A stretch of DNA of 64,000 nt from Achromobacter sp. B7 (GCF_003600685.1 NZ_CP032084.1:4464001-4528000); one strand, 5' to 3'. Shown: positions 41,732 through 50,590, counted from the stretch's first letter. Numbers and translations: made by a program. The notes: generated from the sequence alone by a model not told the origin.

Positions 41732-42535
41732 TTATTTGGGTGCCGTCACGCCCAGCATTTCGGCCATCAATGCAATCTGGCAGACCAGCATCGGCGCGCC
41801 GTAATGCACCTTGCAGCCCTTGGCTTGCGCGGCCAGCAGCAGCGCGGTGTCCTTGGGCTGCATGATGACTTCGCACACAAGCTGCTCGGGCGTCAGGCGC
41901 TCGGTATCAAGCGGCAGCGCGTCGCCTTCCTTCATGCCCAGCGACGTGCCGTTGACCACCACATCATGGCCCGAAGGGTCGGGCGTACCCACGGCGATGT
42001 TCGCGTCGGGATGCAGCGACAGGATGCGCGCCTTCAGGTCCTCGGCCTTGGCCGGGGTGCGGTTGGCGATGGTCAACCGCGACACGCCGGCCTGCACCAA
42101 GGCAAAGCCGATGGCATTGGCCGCGCCGCCCGCGCCCGCCAGGTAGGCGCTTTTGCCGCGCAGGTCCACGCCCGCGGTTTGCAGGCCGCGCACAAAGCCT
42201 TCGCCATCCAGCATGTGCGCGGTGAGCTTGCCGTCGGCATCGCGGCGCACCACGTTGGCGGCGCCGATCTTGCGCGCCACCGGCGTCACGTCATCCACCA
42301 GGTCCAGGATGGCGGTCTTGTGCGGCATCGTCACGATGACGCCGCCCAGGTTCTCCAGCCGGCGCAAACCTTCGACCACGGCGGCCAGATTATCGGGGCG
42401 GGTGTGAAACGGCACGCAGACGCCGTCGTAGCCCAGCTGCGCGAACAGTTCGTTCATGCGCTGCGGCGTTTTCACGTGATGGATGGGGTCGGCCAGGATG
42501 CCGAACAGGCGGGTGTTGCCGGTGATTTCCTTCAT
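41732..42535 (-). CDS. AroE-like (shikimate dehydrogenase family) NAD(P) dehydrogenase
   Basis: A 267-residue protein with the AroE fold. The catalytic Lys73 (IVTMPHK), Asn94 (GAANV) and Asp110 (MLDGEGF) are present, and the Rossmann loop is AGAGGAANAIGF. In the substrate loop the AroE consensus NPIxHSxSP is here DPIHHVKTP: the two Ser that hold the shikimate carboxylate are Val21 and Thr23. So the substrate is probably not shikimate. It lies between the transketolase pair and the GMC gene, in a catabolic operon, not with aromatic biosynthesis genes. Confidence 0.88.
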   Translation of the reverse strand: MKEITGNTRLFGILADPIHHVKTPQRMNELFAQLGYDGVCVPFHTRPDNLAAVVEGLRRLENLGGVIVTMPHKTAILDLVDDVTPVARKIGAANVVRRDADGKLTAHMLDGEGFVRGLQTAGVDLRGKSAYLAGAGGAANAIGFALVQAGVSRLTIANRTPAKAEDLKARILSLHPDANIAVGTPDPSGHDVVVNGTSLGMKEGDALPLDTERLTPEQLVCEVIMQPKDTALLLAAQAKGCKVHYGAPMLVCQIALMAEMLGVTAPK

Positions 42536-42563
42536 GGGTTCTCCAGATTCAAAAGCGGTAGAT

Positions 42564-43550
42564 TCAGGATGCGATGACTTCGCGGGCGACGGCGCCGATA
42601 CCGGCCGCGTCCAGCTGGTAATGCGCGTAGAGCGTCGTGGGCGGCGCGATCAGGCTGTATTCGTCGTAGATGCCGTGGCGGCGCAGGCGCGTGCCGGTGC
42701 CGGCGTCGGCCAACACTTCGGCAACGGCAGACCCCAGGCCGCCCAGCACATTGTGCTCTTCCACCGTCATCATGCGGCGGGCCTGGCCGGCGGCGGCCAG
42801 CACCGCATCGCGGTCCAGCGGCTTGATGGTCGGCATGTCGATCACGCCCACGGACAAGCCATCCGCACGCAATTGCTCGGCGGCGGCCAGTGCGGCGTGC
42901 AGCGTGATGCCGCAGGCAATGATGTTCAAGTCAGAGCCGGTGGAATGCATGATGGCGCGGCCGAATTCAAACGGCGTGCCGTCTTCATAAACCTGCGGAT
43001 CCCGGCCGCGCCCGATGCGAAAGTAGATCGGCTCGGGCCAATTGACCGATGCCTTGATAGCGGCGGCCAGCTGCGGGCCGTCGGCGGGCGACACGACCGT
43101 CAGGCCGGCCAGGGCACGCATCGTCGAGATGTCTTCGGTGGCGTGGTGCGACGTGCCATAAAACCCCAGGCTGATGCCGGTGTGATGGCCGATCAGGCGC
43201 ACGGGCAGCTTCGTGTACGCAACGTCCATGCGAATTTGTTCGCAGCACAGCAAGCCAAGGAAAGACGCAAAGGTGGCCACGAACGGCATCATGCCGGTGG
43301 TGGCCAGGCCGGCGGCGGCCGACACCATGTTCTGCTCTGAAATGCCGAACTGGATGTAGCGGTCGGGGTAGGCGGTGGCGAAGCGGTTCAGGCCGTTGGA
43401 GTATTGCAGGTCGGCCGAGCCGGCGACCACCGGGTGCCCGGCCTGGGCCAATTCAATCAGCGCATCGGATAGGTACGACAGCCCGGGGTTCACCGCGTTC
43501 AGCGCGCGGTACTGCCAGGAGTCGGGGGATAGGACTTGTGCCTGTGCCAT
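42564..43550 (-). CDS. Transketolase-like protein, C-terminal subunit
   Basis: A 328-residue protein covering the pyrimidine-binding and C-terminal domains of a split transketolase. The catalytic Glu that activates thiamine diphosphate is in FGISEQNMVSAAAGLA. It starts directly after the stop of the N-terminal subunit gene (stop and start codons abut). The two should form an A2B2 enzyme that moves a two-carbon ketol unit. Split transketolases occur in specialised pathways outside the pentose phosphate route. Confidence 0.92.
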   Translation of the reverse strand: MAQAQVLSPDSWQYRALNAVNPGLSYLSDALIELAQAGHPVVAGSADLQYSNGLNRFATAYPDRYIQFGISEQNMVSAAAGLATTGMMPFVATFASFLGLLCCEQIRMDVAYTKLPVRLIGHHTGISLGFYGTSHHATEDISTMRALAGLTVVSPADGPQLAAAIKASVNWPEPIYFRIGRGRDPQVYEDGTPFEFGRAIMHSTGSDLNIIACGITLHAALAAAEQLRADGLSVGVIDMPTIKPLDRDAVLAAAGQARRMMTVEEHNVLGGLGSAVAEVLADAGTGTRLRRHGIYDEYSLIAPPTTLYAHYQLDAAGIGAVAREVIAS

Positions 43551-44408
43551 TCAGATCTCGCGGGAAAGAATTTCGTCGACGGCGCTTTGCGCGTCTTGCG
43601 GCGCCAGGTAGCCCAGATGCCAGCCCGGCTCGGTTTCCATGTAGGACACGCCCTTGCCCTTGATCGTCTTGGCGATCACGCAGGCGGGCTTGTCGCGCGT
43701 GTCGTCCGCGCGCAGGCGGCGCAGCAGCGCGGTCAGGTCGCGCAGGTTATGGCCGTCAACCTCGTGCACGTCCCAGCCAAACGCCAGCCACTTTTCCCGC
43801 AGCGATTCCACGCCCATCACGTCGTCCACCTTGCCGTCCAGCTGGTAGCCGTTGCGGTCAATGATGGCGACCAGGCGCGACAGCCGGTGGTGGGCGGCGA
43901 ACAGCGCGGCTTCCCAGACCTGGCCTTCCTGCATTTCGCCATCGCCCAGCATCACGAAGGTGTTGAAGTCGCGTTGGCTCATGCGGCCACCCATGGCCAT
44001 GCCGACGCCGTTGGACAGCGCGTGCCCGATCGAACCGGAACTGAAATCGACGCCGGGGACTTTGCTCATGTCGGGGTGGTCGCCCAGCGGGCTGCCCAGG
44101 CGCGTATAGCCGTCCAGCAACGCGCGGTCGATGAAGCCGTGGTCGGCCAGCACCGGAAACAGCCCGACGGCGGCGTGGCCCTTGCCCATCAGGAAGCGGT
44201 CGCGATCGGGCCAATGCGGCTCGCCCGGACGCAGCCGCATCACGTCGTAGTACAGCGACGCAAAGATCTCGGCGCACGAAAAGACCGAGCTGTAATGCCC
44301 GACCTTGGCAATTTCAATCAACCTGATTGTCTCAAGCCGGATGTAGCGGGCCTTTTCCCGCAGCATCGCAACTTCCCCCTCGGTGGGGGCCTCCTGGTGC
44401 TGGCGCAT
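43551..44408 (-). CDS. Transketolase-like protein, N-terminal subunit
   Basis: A 285-residue protein with the diphosphate-binding half of a split transketolase. The thiamine diphosphate motif is LGDGEMQEGQVWEAALFAA with the later DRNGYQLDG. His residues are seen in MGKGHAAVG. It is first of the four-gene unit with its C-terminal partner, the AroE-like gene and the GMC gene. An ATATATGATATAT palindrome lies 22 bp upstream of its start, in the promoter region. Confidence 0.92.
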   Translation of the reverse strand: MRQHQEAPTEGEVAMLREKARYIRLETIRLIEIAKVGHYSSVFSCAEIFASLYYDVMRLRPGEPHWPDRDRFLMGKGHAAVGLFPVLADHGFIDRALLDGYTRLGSPLGDHPDMSKVPGVDFSSGSIGHALSNGVGMAMGGRMSQRDFNTFVMLGDGEMQEGQVWEAALFAAHHRLSRLVAIIDRNGYQLDGKVDDVMGVESLREKWLAFGWDVHEVDGHNLRDLTALLRRLRADDTRDKPACVIAKTIKGKGVSYMETEPGWHLGYLAPQDAQSAVDEILSREI

Positions 44409-44430
44409 GGCGCGTCCTTTCTACGTTAGG

Positions 44431-44443
44431 ATATATGATATAT
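44431..44443. promoter_or_regulatory. GntR operator candidate 1
   Basis: ATATATGATATAT is a 13-base palindrome with one central base. It lies in the 125-bp divergent region between the transketolase unit and the gntR gene. The same 13-mer (as its reverse complement) occurs at 49300-49312 and a related one at 49084-49100, both in the divergent region of the other two units. FCD-type GntR proteins usually bind such AT-rich palindromes. Confidence 0.65.
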
Positions 44444-44533
44444 AATATACCCATTGTGCTCGGATTGGCTATGGCGGGCTAGAATTCATCCCGGATTCAC
44501 CCGTTCCCCCTAATACAGCAAGCCCGAAACGTC

Positions 44534-45238
44534 ATGCCCAGCCTTAAACCGGTAAAGAAAGAGAACCTGTCCGTCAGGGTCTACAACGAAATCCGCAATG
44601 CCCTCATCAACGGGCAGTACGAACCCGGCGAACGCCTGATCATCGGCGAACTGGCTCAAGAGATGGGCGTGTCGATCACGCCCGTACGCGAAGCCATCTT
44701 CCGGCTCATCAGCGAACAGGGCTTGGAAATGCAGGCGGCCACGGCCGTCTACGTGCCTTATGTGAATTCGGAAAAATTGCGGGAAATCCAGCAGATCCGT
44801 TTCCACCTGGAAGGCATGGGCGCGGCCGAGGCCGCGCAGAACATCACGCGCAAGCAGCTGGACAACCTGATCGCCCTGCAAAAGGATTTCATCTCCTGCA
44901 CGTCCACCGATCCGAAGCGCGCCAGCTACCTGAACCGCAAGTTCCACTTCGCCATCCTGGAAGCCAGCAACAAGCCCATCTTGCGCAGCACCGTCGAATC
45001 GTTCTGGGTCATTACCGGGCCGATCCTCAAGGTGTTTCACGTCAAGACCGCCGGGCTGGACTATTCCGAAAACGAACATCGCCACGAAGCCGTTCTGGAA
45101 GCGCTTGAAGCGCGCGATTCCGAAGCCGCGCGCAGCGCCATCCAGGCCGACCTGGTCTGGGGCGGCAAGATCATGATCGATTGGTTGGTCGAACGCGAAA
45201 AAGAGCTCGACTACCGCCCTCCCGTGCCACGCAAATAG
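44534..45238 (+). CDS. GntR-family regulator with FCD domain
   Basis: A 234-residue regulator. The winged helix (residues 10-72) has LIIGELAQEMGVSITPVREAI. The C-terminal FCD domain holds metal/ligand residues in HFAILEASN and ENEHRHEAVLEAL. It normally represses catabolic genes until a pathway metabolite binds. It sits in the middle of the catabolic island, divergent from the transketolase unit, and is followed 9 bp later by the GldA-like gene. Confidence 0.94.
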   Translation: MPSLKPVKKENLSVRVYNEIRNALINGQYEPGERLIIGELAQEMGVSITPVREAIFRLISEQGLEMQAATAVYVPYVNSEKLREIQQIRFHLEGMGAAEAAQNITRKQLDNLIALQKDFISCTSTDPKRASYLNRKFHFAILEASNKPILRSTVESFWVITGPILKVFHVKTAGLDYSENEHRHEAVLEALEARDSEAARSAIQADLVWGGKIMIDWLVEREKELDYRPPVPRK

Positions 45239-45247
45239 GAAGACTTC

Positions 45248-46318
45248 ATGCTGAAGATTTTTGGCGCGCCCAGCCGCTACATACAAGGCGCGGGCGCATT
45301 GGACACTCTGGGCCAGACCGCCACTTTGTTCGGACGCCGCGCGGCACTGGTCATCGACAGCTATGTACATGGCGTACTGGGTCCAAGAATCGAGAGCCTG
45401 TGCGCCGAGCACGACGTTGCGGTGACACCGCTGATCGTCGACGGCGACCTGACGCCCGAGCTGATCGACGCCCTGCGCGCGCAAGCCGCACAGGCAGGCA
45501 TCGACATGGTGATCGCCGTGGGCGGGGGCAAGTCGCTGGATGCGGGCAAGGCGGTGGCCAAGTCTTCGCACTGCCATCTGATCACGGTGCCGACGGTGGC
45601 TTCCAACGATGCGCCCACCAGCAAGAACTACGTGCTCTACGACGCGCATCACAACCTCCTAGCCGTTGAGCACATGCTGTTCAACCCCACCATCGTGCTG
45701 GTCGACACCGCCATCATTGCCACCGCGCCCGTGCATTTTTTCCGCGCCGGTCTGGGCGACGCCGTGTCCAAGAAATTCGAAGCGGAACAATGCCAGCGCA
45801 ACGGCGGCAAGAACATGTACGACGGCGCGCCGCTGCTGACGGCGCAACTGATTGCGGACGGCTGCCTGCGCACGCTGCTGGCCGACGGCGTGGACGCCGT
45901 GGCCGCGGCCGGCACCGGCCAGCCCACGCCTGCATTCGAGCGCGTGGTGGAAGCGATGATCCTCATGAGCGGTCTCGGTTTTGAAAGCGGCGGCTTGTCC
46001 ATTGCCCACGCGTTGACGCGCGGCCTGCCCAAGATCGGCGGCGTGGCCACCGCGCTGCATGGCCTGCAAGTGGCGGTCGGCCTGCTGGTGCAGCTGGACC
46101 TTGAACAACGCAACGACGGCATGCTGGCGGACCTGACCCAGTGGTACGCGCAGGTCGGCCTGCCCACCACCCTGCGCGAGCTGGGCGCGGCCGACATGCC
46201 CAGCGATGCAGACCTGACGCTGGCGGCCGAGCTGAGCCTGAAGGCCCGCCACGCCGCCAACTTCGATCATCCGCTGGACGTCGCCAAGCTGGCGGACGCG
46301 CTGCGCCGCCACGCGTAG
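45248..46318 (+). CDS. Iron/zinc-containing alcohol dehydrogenase, GldA-like
   Basis: A 356-residue dehydrogenase of the glycerol-dehydrogenase branch of the DHQS/Fe-ADH superfamily. The NAD loop is VIAVGGGKSLDAGKAVA. Metal ligands are visible in FFRAGLGDAVSKKFEAE (Asp), GLSIAHALTRGLP (His) and ATALHGLQV (His). It would oxidise or reduce a small polyol or hydroxyketone. It is co-transcribed with gntR and convergent with the BKACE gene. Confidence 0.92.
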   Translation: MLKIFGAPSRYIQGAGALDTLGQTATLFGRRAALVIDSYVHGVLGPRIESLCAEHDVAVTPLIVDGDLTPELIDALRAQAAQAGIDMVIAVGGGKSLDAGKAVAKSSHCHLITVPTVASNDAPTSKNYVLYDAHHNLLAVEHMLFNPTIVLVDTAIIATAPVHFFRAGLGDAVSKKFEAEQCQRNGGKNMYDGAPLLTAQLIADGCLRTLLADGVDAVAAAGTGQPTPAFERVVEAMILMSGLGFESGGLSIAHALTRGLPKIGGVATALHGLQVAVGLLVQLDLEQRNDGMLADLTQWYAQVGLPTTLRELGAADMPSDADLTLAAELSLKARHAANFDHPLDVAKLADALRRHA

Positions 46319-46376
46319 TCACGCCGCCCCCGCCCGCAGCGCGGCAGGCCAGCCCGCCGCGCTTGCCGATCAGAGA

Positions 46377-47312
46377 TCAGAACGCCACGTTGTCCCGCCC
46401 TTTCAGCCCCAGCTTGGCGCGCGCTTCGTCGGGCGTGGCCACTTCCAGGTTCAGCGCTTCGACAATGGTGCGAATGCGCTCGACCTGTGAGCGGTTCGAT
46501 TCGGCCAGCTGGCCCGGCCCGATCCACAACGAATCTTCCAGCCCGACCCGCACGTTCGATCCCATTGCCGCGCCGATGGTGGCCAGCGGCATCTGATTGC
46601 GGCCGGCACCTAGGATGGACCATTCATAGTCGTTGCCAAACAAGCGGTCGGCGGTGCGCTTCATGTGCATCAGGTCTTCCGGGTGCGGGCCAATGCCGCC
46701 CAGAATGCCGAACACCGACTGGATGAAAGGCGGCGATTTGACCAGCCCGCGGTCAACGAAATGCGCCAGGTTGTACAGGTGGCTGATGTCGTAGCACTCG
46801 AATTCAAAGCGCGTGCCGTTGGCGTTGCCCAGCGTCAGGATCGATTCAATGTCCTGGTACGTGTTGCGGAAGATCAGCGACCGGCTGTTCTCAAGATGCT
46901 CGCGTTCCCAATCGTGCTTCAGGTCCTTGAAGCGGTCCAGCATCGGGAACAGGCCGAAGTTCATCGACCCCATGTTCAGCGACGCCAGCTCCGGCTTGAA
47001 CGTCGTGGCCGGGCGCATGCGTTCTTCGACGGTCATGTGCGGGCTGCCGCCGGTGGTGATGTTGATGATGGCGTCGGTCTCGTTCTTGATGCGTTCCAGG
47101 AACGGCTTGAACAGCGCCGGGTCTTGCGACGGCTTGCCCGTTTCGGGGTCGCGCGCATGCAGGTGCAGCACCGCTGCGCCGGCCTTGGCCGCGCCGATGG
47201 CGGCTTCGGCGATCTCATCCGCCGTGACCGGCAGGTGCGGCGACATGCTGGGCGTGTGGATGGCGCCCGTCACGGCGCAGGTGATGACGACTTTCTGTTT
47301 GGGCTTAGCCAT
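46377..47312 (-). CDS. BKACE (DUF849) beta-keto acid cleavage enzyme
   Basis: A 311-residue TIM-barrel enzyme of the BKACE family. These zinc enzymes use acetyl-CoA to cleave a beta-keto acid to acetoacetate and a new acyl-CoA. Visible motifs are CAVTGAIHTPSMSPHLPVT, VLHLHARDPETGKPSQD with the two His, INITTGGSP, and the FEFECYDISHLYNLAHFVD segment. It starts 8 bp before the stop of the 3-hydroxyacyl-CoA dehydrogenase-like gene, so the two are coupled. That partner could supply the 3-oxo acid. Confidence 0.93.
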   Translation of the reverse strand: MAKPKQKVVITCAVTGAIHTPSMSPHLPVTADEIAEAAIGAAKAGAAVLHLHARDPETGKPSQDPALFKPFLERIKNETDAIINITTGGSPHMTVEERMRPATTFKPELASLNMGSMNFGLFPMLDRFKDLKHDWEREHLENSRSLIFRNTYQDIESILTLGNANGTRFEFECYDISHLYNLAHFVDRGLVKSPPFIQSVFGILGGIGPHPEDLMHMKRTADRLFGNDYEWSILGAGRNQMPLATIGAAMGSNVRVGLEDSLWIGPGQLAESNRSQVERIRTIVEALNLEVATPDEARAKLGLKGRDNVAF

Positions 47313-48261
47313 TGTTGTCTCCGTCCTGTTGTTTGTGGCGCATCAAGCGCATCAGTTTTTCGTCGCGCCAGAAGCGGCGCTTGGCAAGGTCTGGTTCCGG
47401 CAGCAAGCGGCGGCGCTCGTCGGCCAGCGCTTGCACCAGCGGCGCGTCCCATGCCACGCATTCGGTTTGGTCCGCGCCTATGGACTGGTACAGCCCACCA
47501 TAGCGCGCACAGTAATCCGCAATGCCGCCGGGCGCATTCAGGTCGATGGTTTCAAACGGCCCCATGAACGACCAGCGCAGTCCCAGGCCGTCCTTGACGG
47601 TGGTATCGATGTCCTTGGCGCTGGCGATGCCCGCTTTCGCCAGACGGAAGGCCTCGTGCAGCAAGGCGCCTTGCAGGCGGTTCAAGATGAAGCCTTCGAT
47701 TTCCCGACGCAGCCGCACGGGCTTTTGGCCGATGGCGGTCATGATGCGGCTTGCCGCCTCCAGCGTATCCGGACTGGTCCACGGCGCTGGGCAAAGTTCC
47801 ACAACCGGAATCAGATACGGCGGGTTGACGGGGTGCGCCACCAGGCAGCGATGGCGCCCTGGCAAGTGCTCGGTGAACTGGCTGGCCGGGATGCTGGACG
47901 TGGAACTGCCGATCACCGCGTCGGGCTCGGCGGCCGCATCCAGCTCGGTGAACAAGGCGCGCTTGATGTCGACCTTCTCGGGCGAGTTTTCCTGGATGTA
48001 GCACGCGCCCTTGACCGCATCGGCCAGGCTGTCGGCAACGTGCACGCGCTGGATGATGGCGTCGGCGTCGGTCAACAAGCCTTGCACTTGCAGCTCCTGC
48101 AACTGTTGCAGGATCAGCGTGCGGGCCTCGGCGAGCATGGCGGCATTCACGTCATGAAGACGCACCTGCCAGCCCATGCGCGCAAACACGATGGCCCAGC
48201 CCTGGCCGATCAGGCCGGTGCCGATGATGGCGGCAACGGGGGCCGCGGAATCGGCGTCCAT
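47305..48261 (-). CDS. 3-hydroxyacyl-CoA dehydrogenase-family protein, hydroxy acid type
   Basis: A 318-residue NAD dehydrogenase. The Rossmann start is AIIGTGLIGQGWAIVFARMG and the catalytic His is in VAHPVNPPYLIPVVEL. It belongs to the short L-gulonate/carnitine dehydrogenase-like branch, which oxidises a 3-hydroxy acid rather than an acyl-CoA. The ATG overlaps the stop of the SDR gene by one base (TGATG) and its end overlaps the BKACE gene by 8 bp. It is a paralogue of the gene at 9985. Confidence 0.92.
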   Translation of the reverse strand: MDADSAAPVAAIIGTGLIGQGWAIVFARMGWQVRLHDVNAAMLAEARTLILQQLQELQVQGLLTDADAIIQRVHVADSLADAVKGACYIQENSPEKVDIKRALFTELDAAAEPDAVIGSSTSSIPASQFTEHLPGRHRCLVAHPVNPPYLIPVVELCPAPWTSPDTLEAASRIMTAIGQKPVRLRREIEGFILNRLQGALLHEAFRLAKAGIASAKDIDTTVKDGLGLRWSFMGPFETIDLNAPGGIADYCARYGGLYQSIGADQTECVAWDAPLVQALADERRRLLPEPDLAKRRFWRDEKLMRLMRHKQQDGDNNG

Positions 48262-49043
48262 CAGTAGAGCTTCTGCGTGAAGCCGTCCACCACGATGGCC
48301 TGGCCCGTCACGCTGCGGGCAGCCTCGCTGGCGTTGAACAACACCATGTTGGCGATGTCACGCGCAGTGACCATGCGGCCCAGCACCGCCTGGTTTTCGT
48401 ACTGCGCGGCAATTTCCTCAACCGGCCGCCCCAGCGTGTCGGCCTTCGCGGCGATCACGGCGCGGATGCGCGGGCCTTCCACGGCGCCCGGCAGGATGGC
48501 GTTGACGCGGATGCCGTGCGGGCCAAGCTCAATCGCCAGGGACTTGGTGAACCCGATCACGGCCCACTTGGACGCCGAATACACCGAGCGTCCGGCAAAG
48601 CCCAGATGACCGGCAGCGGACGAAAGGTTGATCATCACGCCCGCCTTGGACTGCTTCAAATGGGGGATGGCCTGGCGCGCGCAAAGAAACTGGCCGGTGA
48701 TGTTCACGGCCAGCGTGCGGTCCCAGTCGGCCTTGGACAAGGTTTCGACATAGCCCGTGGGGCCGGCAACGCCCGCGTTGTTGATCAGGATGTCCAGCCC
48801 GCCCAATTTTTTCTTGACGGCGGCAAAGAGCGCGCCCACGCTGTCTTCGTCGGACACGTCGGCCACCATGGCCTGCACGCCCGGCAGCTCGGACGGGATG
48901 GCGGCCACTCTGGTTTCGTTCACGTCGCAGACGAAAACCGTGGCGCCGGCGTGGTGGAAAACCTTGGCCATCTCCAAACCCAGACCATCCGCGCCCGCGG
49001 TGATCAGCACCTTTTTGCCAGCGAAATCGACTTCCTCGAACAT
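48261..49043 (-). CDS. Short-chain dehydrogenase/reductase
   Basis: A 260-residue classical SDR. The NAD motif is LITAGADGLGLEMAK, Ser is in INLSSAAGHLG and the catalytic pair is YSASK. NNAG is present (LINNAGVAG). It is first in the minus-strand unit with the 3-hydroxyacyl-CoA dehydrogenase-like and BKACE genes. Two AT-rich palindromes lie in the region upstream of its start. Confidence 0.93.
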   Translation of the reverse strand: MFEEVDFAGKKVLITAGADGLGLEMAKVFHHAGATVFVCDVNETRVAAIPSELPGVQAMVADVSDEDSVGALFAAVKKKLGGLDILINNAGVAGPTGYVETLSKADWDRTLAVNITGQFLCARQAIPHLKQSKAGVMINLSSAAGHLGFAGRSVYSASKWAVIGFTKSLAIELGPHGIRVNAILPGAVEGPRIRAVIAAKADTLGRPVEEIAAQYENQAVLGRMVTARDIANMVLFNASEAARSVTGQAIVVDGFTQKLY

Positions 49044-49083
49044 GCTGTTGTCTCCTGGTTTTTATGGAAAAGCTCGCGTTCGA

Positions 49084-49100
49084 TCATATACGATATATGA
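49084..49100. promoter_or_regulatory. GntR operator candidate 2
   Basis: TCATATA and TATATGA are inverted arms around CGA. This is close to the ATATATSATATAT motif of the other two sites. It lies just upstream of the SDR-HAD-BKACE unit. Confidence 0.6.
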
Positions 49101-49299
49101 CGAAGCGCGGAAATTTCCAGACTTTCCGTGGTACCCCGCGCCAGGGGCCCGGCCCCTTTCGCCAGGCGGAATATTGCGGTTAATTTCCGGCGCCATCGGC
49201 CGCTAAGGCTTTATTCATGCGGCTTTAGGGAATTCCCCGATTCGGCTTGCTGCGGCCCCCACTAGAATCCAAGGCGGGGTTTTTGTACCTGACCGGCGC

Positions 49300-49312
49300 A
49301 TATATCATATAT
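49300..49312. promoter_or_regulatory. GntR operator candidate 3
   Basis: ATATATCATATAT is the exact reverse complement of the 13-mer at 44431-44443. It lies upstream of the livK-like gene. Confidence 0.65.
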
Positions 49313-49375
49313 TTAAAAAAAGACGGACAGCACTCAAGACAGTCCGCATCCCATACCGACAAAGGAGCGTAGACA

Positions 49376-50575
49376 GTGTTCAAGTTCAATAAAATTATTT
49401 TGGCGCTGGGCGTGTGTGGCGCACTGGCAAGCGGCACCGCAGCGGCCGATATGAAAGTGGGCGCCCTCTTCCCGTTCAGCGGTGCGCTCGCGCTCCTGGG
49501 TCAAGAGAGCTATCGCGGTCTGGAGCTGGCCGTCAACGAGATCAACGCCGCCGGCGGCGTCAACGGAGAGAAGATCGAAATCATCAAGGCGGACGCCGTG
49601 GACCCGACGCAGGCCGTATCGGAAACCAAGCGCCTGATTTCGGCCAACGTGGTGGGCGTGTTCGGCAGCTACGCATCGGGCATCTCTTACGCGGCCTCGC
49701 CCGTGACGGAACTGGCCGGCGTGCCGTACTTTGAACTGGGCGCCACCGCCCACAAGATCACCACGCGCGGCTACAAGTACCTGTTCCGCAGCAACCCGAA
49801 TACGGCGCTGTACGGCGTGTCGGTGGTCAACGCGCTGCATGACACCATTGCCCCGGGCATGGGGCTGAACCCCAAGGACATCAAGATCGGCATCATCCAC
49901 GAAGACGGGCCTTATGGCACCGACGTGGCGGCCACCGAGAAAAAGCGCGCGCAGGAACTGGGCTACACCGTGGCCGAAGTGCTGCCGTATTCCGCCAAGA
50001 CCGTTGACCTGTCGTCGTTGATCCTGCGCCTGAAGGGCGCCAAGGTCGACGTCGTGCTGCAAACGGCCTACCAGAACGACGCCATCCTGTACTTCAGCCA
50101 GGCACGCGCCGCGGGCTTCAAGCCCAAGGTCGTGATCGGCGCGGGCGGCGGCTATTCGCTGGCCGATACGGCCAAGGCCGTGGGAGCCGACATGAACGGC
50201 GTGTTCGACCTGGACTTTCCCCAGTCGTCCATCAACCCGGCCGGCGCGCCGGGCCTGGACAAGTTCCTGCAAGCCTACAAAGCCACCTACAAGAGCGACC
50301 CGCAGTCGGGCCACAGCCTGACGAACTACGTGGGCGCCAAGGCTTTCTTTGAAGCCATCGGCAACGCCAAGTCCACCGACAAGGACAAGATCCGCGCCGC
50401 CGTCATGGCCTACAAAAAGCCGGCCGGCCAAACGGCCAACGGCTGGGCGTTCGACTTCGGCGAAGACGGCCAGAACAACGCCTCCACGTTCTACGTCATG
50501 CAGTGGCAAGACGGCAAGCTCGTCACCATTGCGCCCAGCAACCTCGCACTTGGCAAGCCCGTCTTCAAGAAGTAA
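49376..50575 (+). CDS. Branched-chain amino acid-type ABC binding protein, LivK-like
   Basis: A 399-residue periplasmic binding protein starting at a GTG (MFKFNKI) with AAAGGAG about 9 bases upstream. The signal peptide ends at GTAAADMKVG. The body has the Peripla_BP_6 pattern KVGALFPFSGALALLGQE and GVFGSYASGISYAASPV. It is the first gene of the Liv unit. Binding proteins of this kind also bind small carboxylates and aromatic acids, so the substrate need not be an amino acid. Confidence 0.93.
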   Translation: MFKFNKIILALGVCGALASGTAAADMKVGALFPFSGALALLGQESYRGLELAVNEINAAGGVNGEKIEIIKADAVDPTQAVSETKRLISANVVGVFGSYASGISYAASPVTELAGVPYFELGATAHKITTRGYKYLFRSNPNTALYGVSVVNALHDTIAPGMGLNPKDIKIGIIHEDGPYGTDVAATEKKRAQELGYTVAEVLPYSAKTVDLSSLILRLKGAKVDVVLQTAYQNDAILYFSQARAAGFKPKVVIGAGGGYSLADTAKAVGADMNGVFDLDFPQSSINPAGAPGLDKFLQAYKATYKSDPQSGHSLTNYVGAKAFFEAIGNAKSTDKDKIRAAVMAYKKPAGQTANGWAFDFGEDGQNNASTFYVMQWQDGKLVTIAPSNLALGKPVFKK

Positions 50576-50590
50576 GCGCGACGCCAGTGA

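Larger units (their letters stand above)
49044..49375. other. Divergent control region with two operator candidates
   Basis: A 332-bp region between the SDR unit and the Liv importer unit. No gene is supported. It contains palindromes at 49084-49100 and 49300-49312, each close to one of the two start codons (about 41 bp from the SDR start and 64 bp from the livK-like start). AAAGGAG precedes the livK-like GTG. Confidence 0.75.
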
